A stretch of 64,000 bases of DNA from Coriobacteriaceae bacterium (lineage in GTDB: Bacteria > Actinomycetota > Coriobacteriia > Coriobacteriales > Coriobacteriaceae): contig SUUG01000015.1 in NCBI GenBank assembly GCA_015062655.1, forward strand, positions 1 to 64,000, read 5' to 3'. Each line of letters starts with the position of its first letter. The stretch's first letter is position 1. Both the position numbers and the translations under genes were made by a program. The notes beneath the pieces are model-generated. The model saw only the letters and a program-made list of their open reading frames with translations, did not search any database and was not told the DNA's origin. Below are positions 18,765 through 28,191 of this stretch, piece by piece.

Positions 18765-18780
18765 GGGAGAAAAAGACGTG

Positions 18781-18809
18781 TTGACTAGGGTATGCTGGGC
18801 TGGTAGCAT
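18781..18809 (+). promoter_or_regulatory. Promoter of rplU-rpmA
   Basis: TTGACT (18781-18786) and TAGCAT (18804-18809) are spaced by 17 bp, 16 bp after the DUF2344 stop. The expected 5' leader of rplU is about 35 nt. Confidence 0.75.
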
Positions 18810-18849
18810 ATCCGGCTGTTGCACGAACTGATGCATGAAGGGCAAAGAG

Positions 18850-19218
18850 ATGTACGCAATCGTTCAAACCGGCGGCAAGCAGTACAAGGTCGCCACCGAT
18901 GATGTCCTGACCGTCGAGAAGATCGAGGGTGAGGCCGGGGCCAAGATCGAGCTCCCCGTCCTGTTCCTGAATGACGGCAAGAAGATCATCACGGATCCTG
19001 CCAAGCTCGAGAAGGCGAAGGTCACTGCTGAGATCCTCAAGCAGTTCAAGGGCGAGAAGCAGCTTGTCTACAAGTTCAAGAAGCGCAAGCGCTACCACAA
19101 GCTCAAGGGCCACCGTCAGAACCTGACCCAGGTGAAGATCACCAAGGTCCAGGCCACGTCGCGCACCGCCAAGAAGACCACCACGGCCGAGGAGCCCGCC
19201 GCTCCCGCCGCCGAGTAA
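18850..19218 (+). CDS. rplU: 50S ribosomal protein L21
   Basis: The sequence begins MYAIVQTGGKQYKV and contains YKFKKRKRYHKLKGHRQ, both diagnostic of bL21, an rRNA-binding protein of the large subunit. The 122-residue length includes a C-terminal Lys/Thr/Ala/Glu tail of about 20 residues beyond the usual end. The ATG at 18850 was chosen because family members begin at this methionine and AAGGG lies 7 nt upstream. An ATG five codons earlier is less likely. Confidence 0.97.
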   Translation: MYAIVQTGGKQYKVATDDVLTVEKIEGEAGAKIELPVLFLNDGKKIITDPAKLEKAKVTAEILKQFKGEKQLVYKFKKRKRYHKLKGHRQNLTQVKITKVQATSRTAKKTTTAEEPAAPAAE

Positions 19219-19248
19219 CGCCCTCATCCCTAGAAAGAGGTACACACC

Positions 19249-19506
19249 ATGGCACACAAAAAAGGTCTTGGTTCCTCCCGCAACGGTCGCGACTCCCGCG
19301 GCCAGCGCCTGGGCACCAAGCGTTTCGACGGTCAGACCGTGAAGGCCGGCGAGGTCCTCGTCCGCCAGTGCGGCACCCATATCCACCCCGGCCAGAACGT
19401 CGGCCGCGGCAAGGATGACACGCTCTTCGCGCTCATCGAGGGCAAGGTCAAGTTCACCCGCGGTGTGAAGCACCGCGTGAACGTCCTCCCCGCTCTCGAG
19501 GCCTAA
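19249..19506 (+). CDS. rpmA: 50S ribosomal protein L27
   Basis: This 85-residue bL27 begins [16 protein letters not shown] and carries [14 protein letters not shown]. The N-terminus starts directly at the mature-type Ala-His-Lys-Lys. It lacks the cleaved N-terminal extension found in many Firmicutes L27 proteins. L27's N-terminal arm reaches the peptidyl-transferase centre. It is 30 nt downstream of rplU and followed by a strong terminator. Confidence 0.97.
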   Translation: MAHKKGLGSSRNGRDSRGQRLGTKRFDGQTVKAGEVLVRQCGTHIHPGQNVGRGKDDTLFALIEGKVKFTRGVKHRVNVLPALEA

Positions 19507-19544
19507 GGGCTGCTCTTCCCTTCATCTGCACGAGCATGAGCACG

Positions 19545-19576
19545 GAGACCCCAGGGTTCGCCCTGGGGTCTCTTTT
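19545..19576 (+). terminator. Strong rho-independent terminator after rpmA
   Basis: GAGACCCCAGGG (19545-19556) pairs perfectly with CCCTGGGGTCTC (19561-19572) around a TTCG tetraloop, followed by TTTT. Confidence 0.92.
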
Positions 19577-19587
19577 GCTATGCTTGA

Positions 19588-21742
<2,155 letters not shown>

Positions 21743-21750
21743 GGGGGACT

Positions 21751-22359
21751 ATGACGGAGGAGCAGCGAAGCGAGCTCGCGGACATCCGCGCCGCGCTCGA
21801 GGAGCATATGTCCGAGGTGCTGCCGCGGCGCTTCGAGCACTCGCTGCGCGTCGCTGAGACCGCGCGCGAGATCGCCTGCGCCTACGGGGTCGATGCGTTC
21901 GAGGCCGAGGCCGCCGGGCTCATACACGATTGGTGCAAGGTCCTGCCCGCCTCGGAGCTCATCGCGCGCGCCGTGCGGCACCGCCTGCCGATCGCCGGCT
22001 CACCGACGCTCGCGGTGGGGACGCTGCACGGATTGGTGGCCTCCGTTGAGCTGCCGGAGCGCTTCCCCGGGCTGCCCGCGCCCGTGTTTCAGGCCGTCGC
22101 CCGGCACACGGTGGCCGCCGAGGACATGACCGACCTCGATATGGTCGTCTTCGTGGCCGACGCGATCGAGCCGGGGCGGCGGGGCGACCACGTGGGGCCG
22201 CTGCGCGCGCTCGTGGGGGAGGCGGGCCTTAGCGAGGTCTTCTTCCAGTGCTTCGCCCAGGGACTCATCTACGTGATGGAGACGGGCCGCTACCTGTATC
22301 CCACCGCGCTTACGATCTACAACCGCTACGCCCTCGCGCGCAAGAGCGCGGGCGCATGA
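21751..22359 (+). CDS. yqeK: HD-domain protein YqeK (Ap4A hydrolase type)
   Basis: This 202-residue HD-superfamily hydrolase has RRFEHSLRVAETA with a metal His, LIHDWCK with the HD pair, a later ARHT, and VVFVADAIEPGR. This is the pattern of YqeK, which splits diadenosine tetraphosphate symmetrically. nadD-yqeK-rsfS is a conserved trio. The ATG at 21751 follows GAGGGGG. A GTG four codons earlier overlaps the nadD stop and is an alternative start. Confidence 0.9.
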   Translation: MTEEQRSELADIRAALEEHMSEVLPRRFEHSLRVAETAREIACAYGVDAFEAEAAGLIHDWCKVLPASELIARAVRHRLPIAGSPTLAVGTLHGLVASVELPERFPGLPAPVFQAVARHTVAAEDMTDLDMVVFVADAIEPGRRGDHVGPLRALVGEAGLSEVFFQCFAQGLIYVMETGRYLYPTALTIYNRYALARKSAGA

Positions 22360-22370
22360 GAGGGGAATCC

Positions 22371-22826
22371 ATGACCGAGGAGAATCTGAAGGACGCCGCT
22401 GCAGATGCGGGCGCCGTGCCGGTGAACGAGCCCGTCGAGAACCTGCGGAGCGGCGCGTCGGCGTCGAGCGCGGGCGTCGAGGCCGAGCAGGTGGCCCGCC
22501 TCGCCGCGTCGGCGCTGTGGGGCAAGAAGGCCGAGGACGTGGTGGCGCTCGACTTCACGACCCTCTCGGACGTCTGCGACTACTTCGTGATCGCGACGGG
22601 CCTGAACAACCGCCAGGTCGACGCCTTGATCGATGAGGTGGAGGAGAAGATCGGCGAGCAGCTGGGCGAGCATCCGCTGTCGATCGAGGGGCGCGACGAG
22701 CGCCAGTGGATCCTGATGGATTACGGCTCGGTCCTCGTGCACGTCTTCACGCCCGAGGCACGCGACTACTACCGCCTCGAGAAGCTTTGGGCCGACGCGC
22801 CGCGGCTGGCCCTCGATCTGGATTAG
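22371..22826 (+). CDS. rsfS: Ribosome silencing factor RsfS
   Basis: RsfS binds L14 and blocks subunit joining when translation must be lowered. The core (about 43-150) carries KAEDVVALDFTTLSD, CDYFVIATGLNNRQVDALI and WILMDYGSVLVHVF, all typical. About 40 N-terminal residues rich in Ala/Glu precede the usual family start, so this copy is longer than most. The ATG at 22371 has GAGAGGGG nearby. An ATG five codons upstream overlaps the yqeK stop. The last gene of this run, it meets dinB tail to tail. Confidence 0.92.
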   Translation: MTEENLKDAAADAGAVPVNEPVENLRSGASASSAGVEAEQVARLAASALWGKKAEDVVALDFTTLSDVCDYFVIATGLNNRQVDALIDEVEEKIGEQLGEHPLSIEGRDERQWILMDYGSVLVHVFTPEARDYYRLEKLWADAPRLALDLD

Positions 22827-22964
22827 CGGACGGGGCGCGGGGGCGGGTGCGCCCTGGGCTGCGTCTTGGGCTGTGGCTCGGGACACGGGTGCACCTTGGG
22901 CCGCGGGCGGGTTCGAGCCTCAGGCCTTCAGGTGGCGACACGTGGGTGCGGTGAAAAAGCGCGA
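22827..22964. other. G-rich non-coding spacer after rsfS
   Basis: No gene is seen here. The + strand is rich in runs of three to five G. The stretch from 22832 has GGGG, GGGGG and GGG close together, then a fourth GGG after a longer loop, so a quadruplex is conceivable. The words CTTGGGC and GGGCTG recur. Confidence 0.5.
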
Positions 22965-22987
22965 TCGGGACCCGGAGGCGGTCCCGA
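22965..22987. repeat. Hairpin, possibly a minus-strand terminator
   Basis: TCGGGACC (22965-22972) pairs perfectly with GGTCCCGA (22980-22987) around a 7-nt loop. Read on the minus strand it is followed, after six bases, by five T. It could end transcripts coming from dinB, although it lies about 265 bp past that gene's stop. Confidence 0.5.
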
Positions 22988-23002
22988 CTTCGAAAAACCT
23001 CC

Positions 23003-23167
23003 GCTCCGTGCAACGGAGCTGCGGCAAAGCGGAGAAAAAACGAGGTTGGGACCCGCTCCTCCGGAGCGCCCTCACGAACCCGCAGGTCGGGAGCGCAGCA
23101 TATTTCGCGTTCGGGACCGGCCGGCTCCCAACCTGCAGAAACATGACGTTTCCCGCTCCCAACCTCG
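23003..23167. repeat. Cluster of nested inverted repeats in the rsfS/dinB interval
   Basis: Several paired arms occur in 165 bp. GCTCCG/CGGAGC are at 23003-23008 and 23014-23019. CGAGGTTGGGA (23041-23051) pairs with TCCCAACCTCG (23157-23167). GCAGGTCGGGAGC (23082-23094) pairs with GCTCCCAACCTGC (23124-23136) with one G-U. The 14-mer AAACATGACGTTTC (23139-23152) inside this cluster occurs, inverted and nearly complete, at 51724. No gene is seen between 22827 and 23250. Confidence 0.75.
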
Positions 23168-23250
23168 ATATTTCGACGCTAAGCTGGACGGCGGGTCCCG
23201 GGATCGCGGGAATATCGTGTTTTGGACCGATCGAAAAACCGCCGCTTGCC

Positions 23251-24516
23251 CTAGCGTACCGCGCCGCCGCCCGAGAAGCGCCGCTCGCGGCCGAAGCCGA
23301 CGACGCCGGCGCCGAAGCGCTCGCGGAGCCGGTCCATGGTGACGGAGAGCTCGCGGCGGTCGCTTGCCACCGCGCCCCTGTCGTCGACCTCGCAGAACAG
23401 GTCCGTCTGCACGCTGCCCGCCTGCTCGAACCCGCTGACGCCCACGCCCGCGAGGCGCACATGCGTGCCCGGGGTCCAGATGCCGCGCAGCAGCTCGACG
23501 GCGACCGGCACGAAGACGTTCTCGTCGTCGGTGGGGTGCTCGAGCCTGCGCTGCACGGTGTGGCCCTCGCCGAAGGAGTACTTGAGCTTCACGGTGACGG
23601 TTCTGCCCGCGAGCCCGCGTGCGCGCAGACGCCGACCCACCGAGGCGCCGAGCAGCGCGATCGCGGCCTCCACGTCTCCGGGGTCGGTGAGGTCGCGGGG
23701 GAAGGTGCGCTCGTTGCTCACCGACTTGACCTCCTCGGCGGCGTCGATGGCCCTGACCGCGCTCACCTCGCCGCCCGCCGCCCGCGTGCGCATGCGCGCG
23801 GCGTTCACGCCGAAGATGGGGGAGAGCCGCTCCTCGCTCGCCTCGGCGAGCTGGCCCAGGGTGCGGATGCCCGCTCGCGCGAGCGCCGCCTCGGCCCGCT
23901 TGCCCACGCCGCTCATGGCGCGCACCGGCAGCGGCGCCAGAAACACCCGCTCGGTGCCGGGCGTCACCACCGTGAGGCCGCGCGGCTTGTCGCGCTCGCT
24001 GGCGATCTTGGCCACCGTCTTGTTGCGGCCGAGACCGATCGAGCAGGTGATGCCGAGCTCTGAGACGCGCCGGGCGATCCTGCCCGCGATCTCGACGGGG
24101 TTCTCGGCCGAGAAGCGCCCCGGCGTGATGTCGAAGAACGCCTCGTCGATGGAGGCGCGGTCGATGTAGGGGGTCTCGTCGGCGAGGATGCCCATCACGA
24201 GCGCGCCCATCTCCCGGTAGCGGTCGAAGCGCCCGCGGGTCCAGATGGCGTCCGGGCACAGGCGCCTAGCCTGGGCGCTCGGCATGGCGGAGCGCACGCC
24301 GTAGACCCGCGCCTCGTAGGAGGCGGTGGAGACCACGCCCCGCTCGTCCGGCGAGCCGCCCACGATGACGGGCTTGCCGCGCCATTCGGGGTGGTCGAGC
24401 TGCTCGACGCTCGCGAAGAAGGCGTCGAGGTCGAGCAGGCCGATCGCCGGGCCGGTCCATCCCCCGAAGAGGCCGGCCACGAAGGCCGCCGCATCGTATG
24501 TGCGCTCGCTTTCCAT
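23251..24516 (-). CDS. dinB: DNA polymerase IV (Y-family, DinB)
   Basis: This error-prone translesion polymerase is the only minus-strand gene. The 421-residue protein has the palm motifs LLDLDAFFASVEQ and YIDRASIDEAFFDIT carrying the catalytic acidic residues. VGKRAEAALARAGIRTLGQLA is the helix-hairpin-helix, and a little-finger domain follows. I see no C-terminal beta-clamp motif, and the end (RRFSGGGAVR) is short. The start is the ATG at 24516. A TATACT -10-like box lies only 6 bp upstream and no good ribosome binding site is present, so the mRNA may be leaderless. The in-frame region further upstream is not conserved-looking. Confidence 0.93.
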   Translation of the reverse strand: MESERTYDAAAFVAGLFGGWTGPAIGLLDLDAFFASVEQLDHPEWRGKPVIVGGSPDERGVVSTASYEARVYGVRSAMPSAQARRLCPDAIWTRGRFDRYREMGALVMGILADETPYIDRASIDEAFFDITPGRFSAENPVEIAGRIARRVSELGITCSIGLGRNKTVAKIASERDKPRGLTVVTPGTERVFLAPLPVRAMSGVGKRAEAALARAGIRTLGQLAEASEERLSPIFGVNAARMRTRAAGGEVSAVRAIDAAEEVKSVSNERTFPRDLTDPGDVEAAIALLGASVGRRLRARGLAGRTVTVKLKYSFGEGHTVQRRLEHPTDDENVFVPVAVELLRGIWTPGTHVRLAGVGVSGFEQAGSVQTDLFCEVDDRGAVASDRRELSVTMDRLRERFGAGVVGFGRERRFSGGGAVR

Positions 24517-24636
24517 GCGATCAGTATATCCCAGGGTCCGGACGCAGACGCCGCCCTGCGGCGTTTGACCGGGGTCGAAAACATGGCTAAGATGTGTACC
24601 GCCTGCGGCCATTCTGAAGAAGTGCCCGCTTGGGGC

Positions 24637-24665
24637 TTCACCTGCTCCCGCCGTTGGCGTATCAT
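24637..24665 (+). promoter_or_regulatory. Candidate promoter of the rpsP operon
   Basis: TTCACC (24637-24642) and TATCAT (24660-24665) are 17 bp apart, about 57 bp before the rpsP start. It is divergent from dinB, whose start lies at 24516. Nothing gene-like is seen between the two. Confidence 0.5.
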
Positions 24666-24721
24666 TACACGTCGTTTGTTTATCGGTGCAGCAGCTCGCT
24701 GCGTAGATGGAGGAGTTTGCA

Positions 24722-25063
24722 TTGGCAGTCAAGATTCGCCTCGCCCGCCACGGCTCGAAGAAGCGCCCGTACTACCGCGTCGTCGTGGCCGACAGCCGTT
24801 CGCCGCGTGACGGCCGCCTGATCGAGGAGGTCGGCCGCTACAACCCGCTGACCACGCCGAAGACCATCGATCTCGACCTCGAGAAGATCGAGGCCTGGCA
24901 GGCCAAGGGCGCCCAGGCCACGGACGCCGTCGCCGCGTTGATCCGCGCCGCCAACGAGGGCGAGAAGAAGGCCGCCGAGCCCAAGAAGTCCAAGAAGCAG
25001 CAGGCCAAGGAAGCCGAGGCCGCGGCTGCCGCTGCCGCCGAGGCTGAGGCCACCGAGGAGTAG
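24722..25063 (+). CDS. rpsP: 30S ribosomal protein S16
   Basis: The sequence begins (M)[25 protein letters not shown], the bS16 signature. The 113-residue length reflects a C-terminal Lys/Ala/Glu-rich tail of about 35 residues. TTG at 24722 was chosen because GGAGGAG (24709-24715) lies 6 nt upstream. The ATG at 24707 would itself overlap that site. It heads rpsP-khpA-rimM-trmD, the conserved ribosome-maturation group. Confidence 0.95.
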   Translation: MAVKIRLARHGSKKRPYYRVVVADSRSPRDGRLIEEVGRYNPLTTPKTIDLDLEKIEAWQAKGAQATDAVAALIRAANEGEKKAAEPKKSKKQQAKEAEAAAAAAAEAEATEE

Positions 25064-25068
25064 TCCCC

Positions 25069-25356
25069 GTGTCCGACGAGCTCATCGAAGCCGACGCCCC
25101 CGAGGGGGAGCTCCTCTCCGATCGCATCGCCGATCTCGTGGAGTACCTCGTCTTGAACATCGTCGACGACCCCGATGCCGTGAGCCTCGACGTCATCGAC
25201 GGCGAGGCTTCCTCCACCATCGAGATCTCCGTCGCGGCGGACGACGTCGCCAAGGTGATCGGCCGCCATGGCCGCACCATCAAGGCCGTCCGCACCCTCG
25301 CGCGGGCCCTCGCCGCGCGCTTGGGCACATCGGTCGAGGTCGAGGTCCTGGGCTAG
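25069..25356 (+). CDS. khpA: KH-domain RNA-binding protein KhpA
   Basis: This 95-residue protein has a single KH domain with the GxxG loop VIGRHGRTIKAVRTL. In Gram-positive bacteria KhpA (YlqC) pairs with KhpB (Jag) to bind RNA. Its place between rpsP and rimM is the usual one. The start is GTG, 5 nt after the rpsP stop. The first 20 residues are an acidic lead-in not found in the shortest homologues. Confidence 0.92.
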   Translation: MSDELIEADAPEGELLSDRIADLVEYLVLNIVDDPDAVSLDVIDGEASSTIEISVAADDVAKVIGRHGRTIKAVRTLARALAARLGTSVEVEVLG

Positions 25357-25361
25357 GCATC

Positions 25362-25886
25362 TTGGCAACGCCATATAGGAACATCGCCCGTGTCGTCAAG
25401 CCGCACGGGTCCAAAGGGGAGGTCGTCGTGGCAGCGCTGCGCGGCCTTCCTTTCTGCATGGAGCCGGGGCTCACGGTGGCACTGACGCCGCCCGCGCTCG
25501 ACCGCGACCGGTTCACCTCCGTCACCGCCGTCAGCGGCGTGCGCGACGGCTCGGCGCTCGTCTTTTTCGCGGGCATCGCCTCGATCAAGGATGCCGAGAA
25601 GATCAAGGGCTGCCATGTCCTCGCCCGCCGCGCCGACCTCGACCTCCCGGAGGGCTCCTTCGCGTTCGAGGAGCTGATCGGCCGTGACGTCGTCGACGCC
25701 GCCGCCGGGCCCCTCGGACGGATCGCGGAGGTCATGGAGTCTCCCGCGCACGACATCTGGGTGGTCCGCGGGCCCGCCGGAGAGGTGCTCGTCCCTGTCG
25801 TCGACGAGCTCGTCGGCGAGATTCCCGAGGCCGGGGCCATCGCGGTCTCGCTGCCGTCCGGGCTCATCGGGGGCGAGGACGCGTGA
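25362..25886 (+). CDS. rimM: 16S rRNA processing protein RimM
   Basis: RimM helps mature the 30S head and binds S19. The 174-residue protein has the N-terminal barrel (NIARVVKPHGSKGEVVVAAL) and the C-terminal PRC-barrel (IGRDVVDAAAGPLGRIAEVM, VLVPVVDELV). The start is TTG at 25362, 5 nt after khpA, with a weak ribosome binding site, which suggests translational coupling. The stop overlaps the trmD start. Confidence 0.92.
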   Translation: MATPYRNIARVVKPHGSKGEVVVAALRGLPFCMEPGLTVALTPPALDRDRFTSVTAVSGVRDGSALVFFAGIASIKDAEKIKGCHVLARRADLDLPEGSFAFEELIGRDVVDAAAGPLGRIAEVMESPAHDIWVVRGPAGEVLVPVVDELVGEIPEAGAIAVSLPSGLIGGEDA

Positions 25887-26644
25887 TCATCGAGACCCTC
25901 TCCGTGTTCCCGGAGGTCTTCGAGGGCTATATGTCCGCCTCCATCATGGGTCGCGCCCAGCGCTTCGGGCACCTCTCCTTTTGCGCGCACGACCTGCGCG
26001 ACTGGACGCACGACCGGCACCGCACGGTCGACGACGAGCCCTACGGCGGCGGCGCCGGCATGCTCATGAAGGCGCCCCCAATTTATGAGGCCGTCACCTC
26101 CATCGCGGCCGCGGTCCCTGAGGTCAAACCCCATGTCATCTTCTTCACGCCCACCGGGGCTCCCTTCACGCAGCGCACCGCCGAGCGGCTCGCGCGCGAG
26201 GAGCGGCTGCTGCTCGTCTGCGGCCGCTACGAGGGCATGGACGAGCGCGCCTACGCCCTGGCCGACGAGCGCATCTCGATCGGCGACTTCGTCCTCACCG
26301 GCGGCGAGCTTGCCGCGATGGTGGTGGCCGACGCCGTATGCCGCCTCATCCCCGGCGTGCTGGGGGATGACATGAGCAGCAAGGACGAGTCGTTCTCGGG
26401 CGGCGAGGGCGGCGGCCTGCTCGAGTACGCCCAGTATACGCGGCCGGCCGTGTTCGAGGGGGCCGCGGTGCCCGAGGTCCTGCTCTCGGGCGACCACGCG
26501 CGGGTGGCCGCCTGGCGCCGCCGCGACGCTTTGGAGCGCACCTGCCGGTGGCGCCCCGACCTGATCGAGTCAGCCGAGCTCACCGAGGAGGAGTGCGCCC
26601 TGGCGCGCCAGCTCGTTGAGCGCTACCGGGAAGGCGGTGCATGA
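25883..26644 (+). CDS. trmD: tRNA (guanine-N1)-methyltransferase TrmD
   Basis: TrmD methylates G37 next to the anticodon and prevents frameshifting. The 253-residue protein shows the SPOUT-knot features: MIIETLSVFPEVFEGY, YGGGAGMLMKAPPIYEAV, LLVCGRYEGMDERA and ISIGDFVLTGGELAAMV. The GTG start overlaps the rimM stop by 4 nt (GTGA). rplS, often the next gene, is instead about 8 kb away with its own promoter. Confidence 0.96.
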   Translation: MIIETLSVFPEVFEGYMSASIMGRAQRFGHLSFCAHDLRDWTHDRHRTVDDEPYGGGAGMLMKAPPIYEAVTSIAAAVPEVKPHVIFFTPTGAPFTQRTAERLAREERLLLVCGRYEGMDERAYALADERISIGDFVLTGGELAAMVVADAVCRLIPGVLGDDMSSKDESFSGGEGGGLLEYAQYTRPAVFEGAAVPEVLLSGDHARVAAWRRRDALERTCRWRPDLIESAELTEEECALARQLVERYREGGA

Positions 26645-26647
26645 CCC

Positions 26648-27208
26648 ATGCCCGAACAGCGCACATCGATTTTGCGCGACCTGCTCGAATGGGTGGTGGT
26701 GCTCGCCGTCGCGCTCATCTGCGCCCTGCTGATCCAGCGCTTCATCGCAAGCCCTTACACGGTGCCCACCGGGTCCATGGAGGACACCATCCAGATCGGC
26801 GACAACATCTTCGCCCAGAAGGTCACCATCGGGCTCGGCCAGGGGGTCTCGGCCGGCGACATCGTCGTCTTCAACAACCCCAACGCCGCCTCAGACCACG
26901 ACATCCTCGTCAAGCGCGTCATCGCCGTGGGCGGGCAGACCGTCGACCTGCGCGATGGGGCCGTCTACGTCGACGGAGAGCGTCTCCAGGAGGACTACGC
27001 GCTCGGCGGGAGCTATCCGCTCGACACCCAGGCCCCCGGCGTCGACGTCTCCTATCCCTACACGGTCCCGGCCGGAAGCGTCTGGATGATGGGCGACAAC
27101 CGCGAGAACTCGGCCGACTCCCGGTATTTCGGCGCCGTGCCCGACTCGGACCTCATCGGCGTCGCCTTCCTGCGCTACTGGCCCCTCGACCGGATCGGGG
27201 TCCTGTAG
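26648..27208 (+). CDS. lepB: Signal peptidase I
   Basis: It cleaves signal peptides from exported proteins at the outer membrane face. The 186-residue protein has one N-terminal membrane helix (about 15-35) and the catalytic dyad Ser43 (TGSMEDTIQIGD) and Lys89 (VKRVIAVGG), with the late box GDNRENSADSR. The compact single-helix form is typical of Gram-positive bacteria. It begins 3 nt after the trmD stop with a GGAAGG site about 12 nt upstream. Confidence 0.95.
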   Translation: MPEQRTSILRDLLEWVVVLAVALICALLIQRFIASPYTVPTGSMEDTIQIGDNIFAQKVTIGLGQGVSAGDIVVFNNPNAASDHDILVKRVIAVGGQTVDLRDGAVYVDGERLQEDYALGGSYPLDTQAPGVDVSYPYTVPAGSVWMMGDNRENSADSRYFGAVPDSDLIGVAFLRYWPLDRIGVL

Positions 27209-27273
27209 GGCCCGCGCGCTTGCGCTAGTATGTCTCACTGTCCATATCCATCGAGAGAGGGGATCCCGCGCGC

Positions 27274-28191
27274 ATGGACACCCAACCGCTCACCTTCCAA
27301 GACATGATCCTCGCCCTGGAGCACTACTGGGCGAGCCAGGGCTGCACCGTCATGCAGCCCTACGACTCCGAGGTGGGGGCCGGTACCTTCCACACGGCCA
27401 CGCTCCTGCGCTCGCTCGGCCCCAAGCCCTGGAGCGCCTGCTACCCGCAGCCCTGCCGCCGCCCGGCCGACGGCCGCTACGGCGAGAACCCCAACCGCCT
27501 GCAGCACTACTACCAGTTCCAGGTGCTCATCAAGCCGAGCCCCGTGAACTCGCAGGAGCTCTACCTGGGCTCGCTCGCAGCGATCGGCCTCGATCCGGCC
27601 AAACACGACGTCCGTTTCGTCGAGGACGACTGGGAGAGCCCCACGCTCGGCGCCTGGGGGCTGGGCTGGGAGGTCTGGCTCGACGGCATGGAGGTCACGC
27701 AGTTCACCTACTTCCAGCAGGTGGGCGGTATCGAGTGCGATCCGGTGCCCGTCGAGATCACCTACGGCCTCGAGCGAATCGCCATGTACGCCCAGGGCGT
27801 GACGAGCGTCTACGACCTCATCTGGTCCGTGTCGCCCGACGGGGTGCCGATGACCTACGGCGAGGTGTTCCTCGAGAACGAGCGCGAGTTCTCGGCCTAC
27901 AACTTCGAGGTCGCGAACGTCGAGATGATGCGCCAGAAGTTCGATGACTACGAGCGCGAGTGCCATGCCTGCCTCGATGCAAACCTCCCGCTGCCCGGTT
28001 ACGACTGCGTGCTCAAGTGCAGCCACGCCTTCAACCTCCTCGACAGCCGCGGTGCCCTCTCCGCGACGGAGCGGGCGGCCTACATCCTGCGCGTCCGCAC
28101 GCTCGCCAAGGCGGCCTGCGAGAGCTACCTCGCGCACGTCGCCGCCGAGAAGACCCCGACGGACCCCGCCCAGGAAGGGGAGGTGGCGTAG
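27274..28191 (+). CDS. glyQ: Glycine-tRNA ligase alpha subunit
   Basis: This is the catalytic subunit of the alpha2-beta2 glycyl-tRNA synthetase, class II. The 305-residue protein has [38 protein letters not shown] and [21 protein letters not shown] over the active site. It is followed directly by glyS. The two-subunit enzyme differs from the single-chain enzyme of most actinobacteria and helps place the genome. GAGAGGGG lies about 15 nt before the ATG, a wide spacing. Confidence 0.97.
   Translation: MDTQPLTFQDMILALEHYWASQGCTVMQPYDSEVGAGTFHTATLLRSLGPKPWSACYPQPCRRPADGRYGENPNRLQHYYQFQVLIKPSPVNSQELYLGSLAAIGLDPAKHDVRFVEDDWESPTLGAWGLGWEVWLDGMEVTQFTYFQQVGGIECDPVPVEITYGLERIAMYAQGVTSVYDLIWSVSPDGVPMTYGEVFLENEREFSAYNFEVANVEMMRQKFDDYERECHACLDANLPLPGYDCVLKCSHAFNLLDSRGALSATERAAYILRVRTLAKAACESYLAHVAAEKTPTDPAQEGEVA

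Noticed and set aside
22873..24063. A + strand open frame of 396 codons across the rsfS/dinB interval and dinB
   Set aside because: It is antisense to conserved DinB motifs and crosses repeats. It has no ribosome binding site and no recognisable family.
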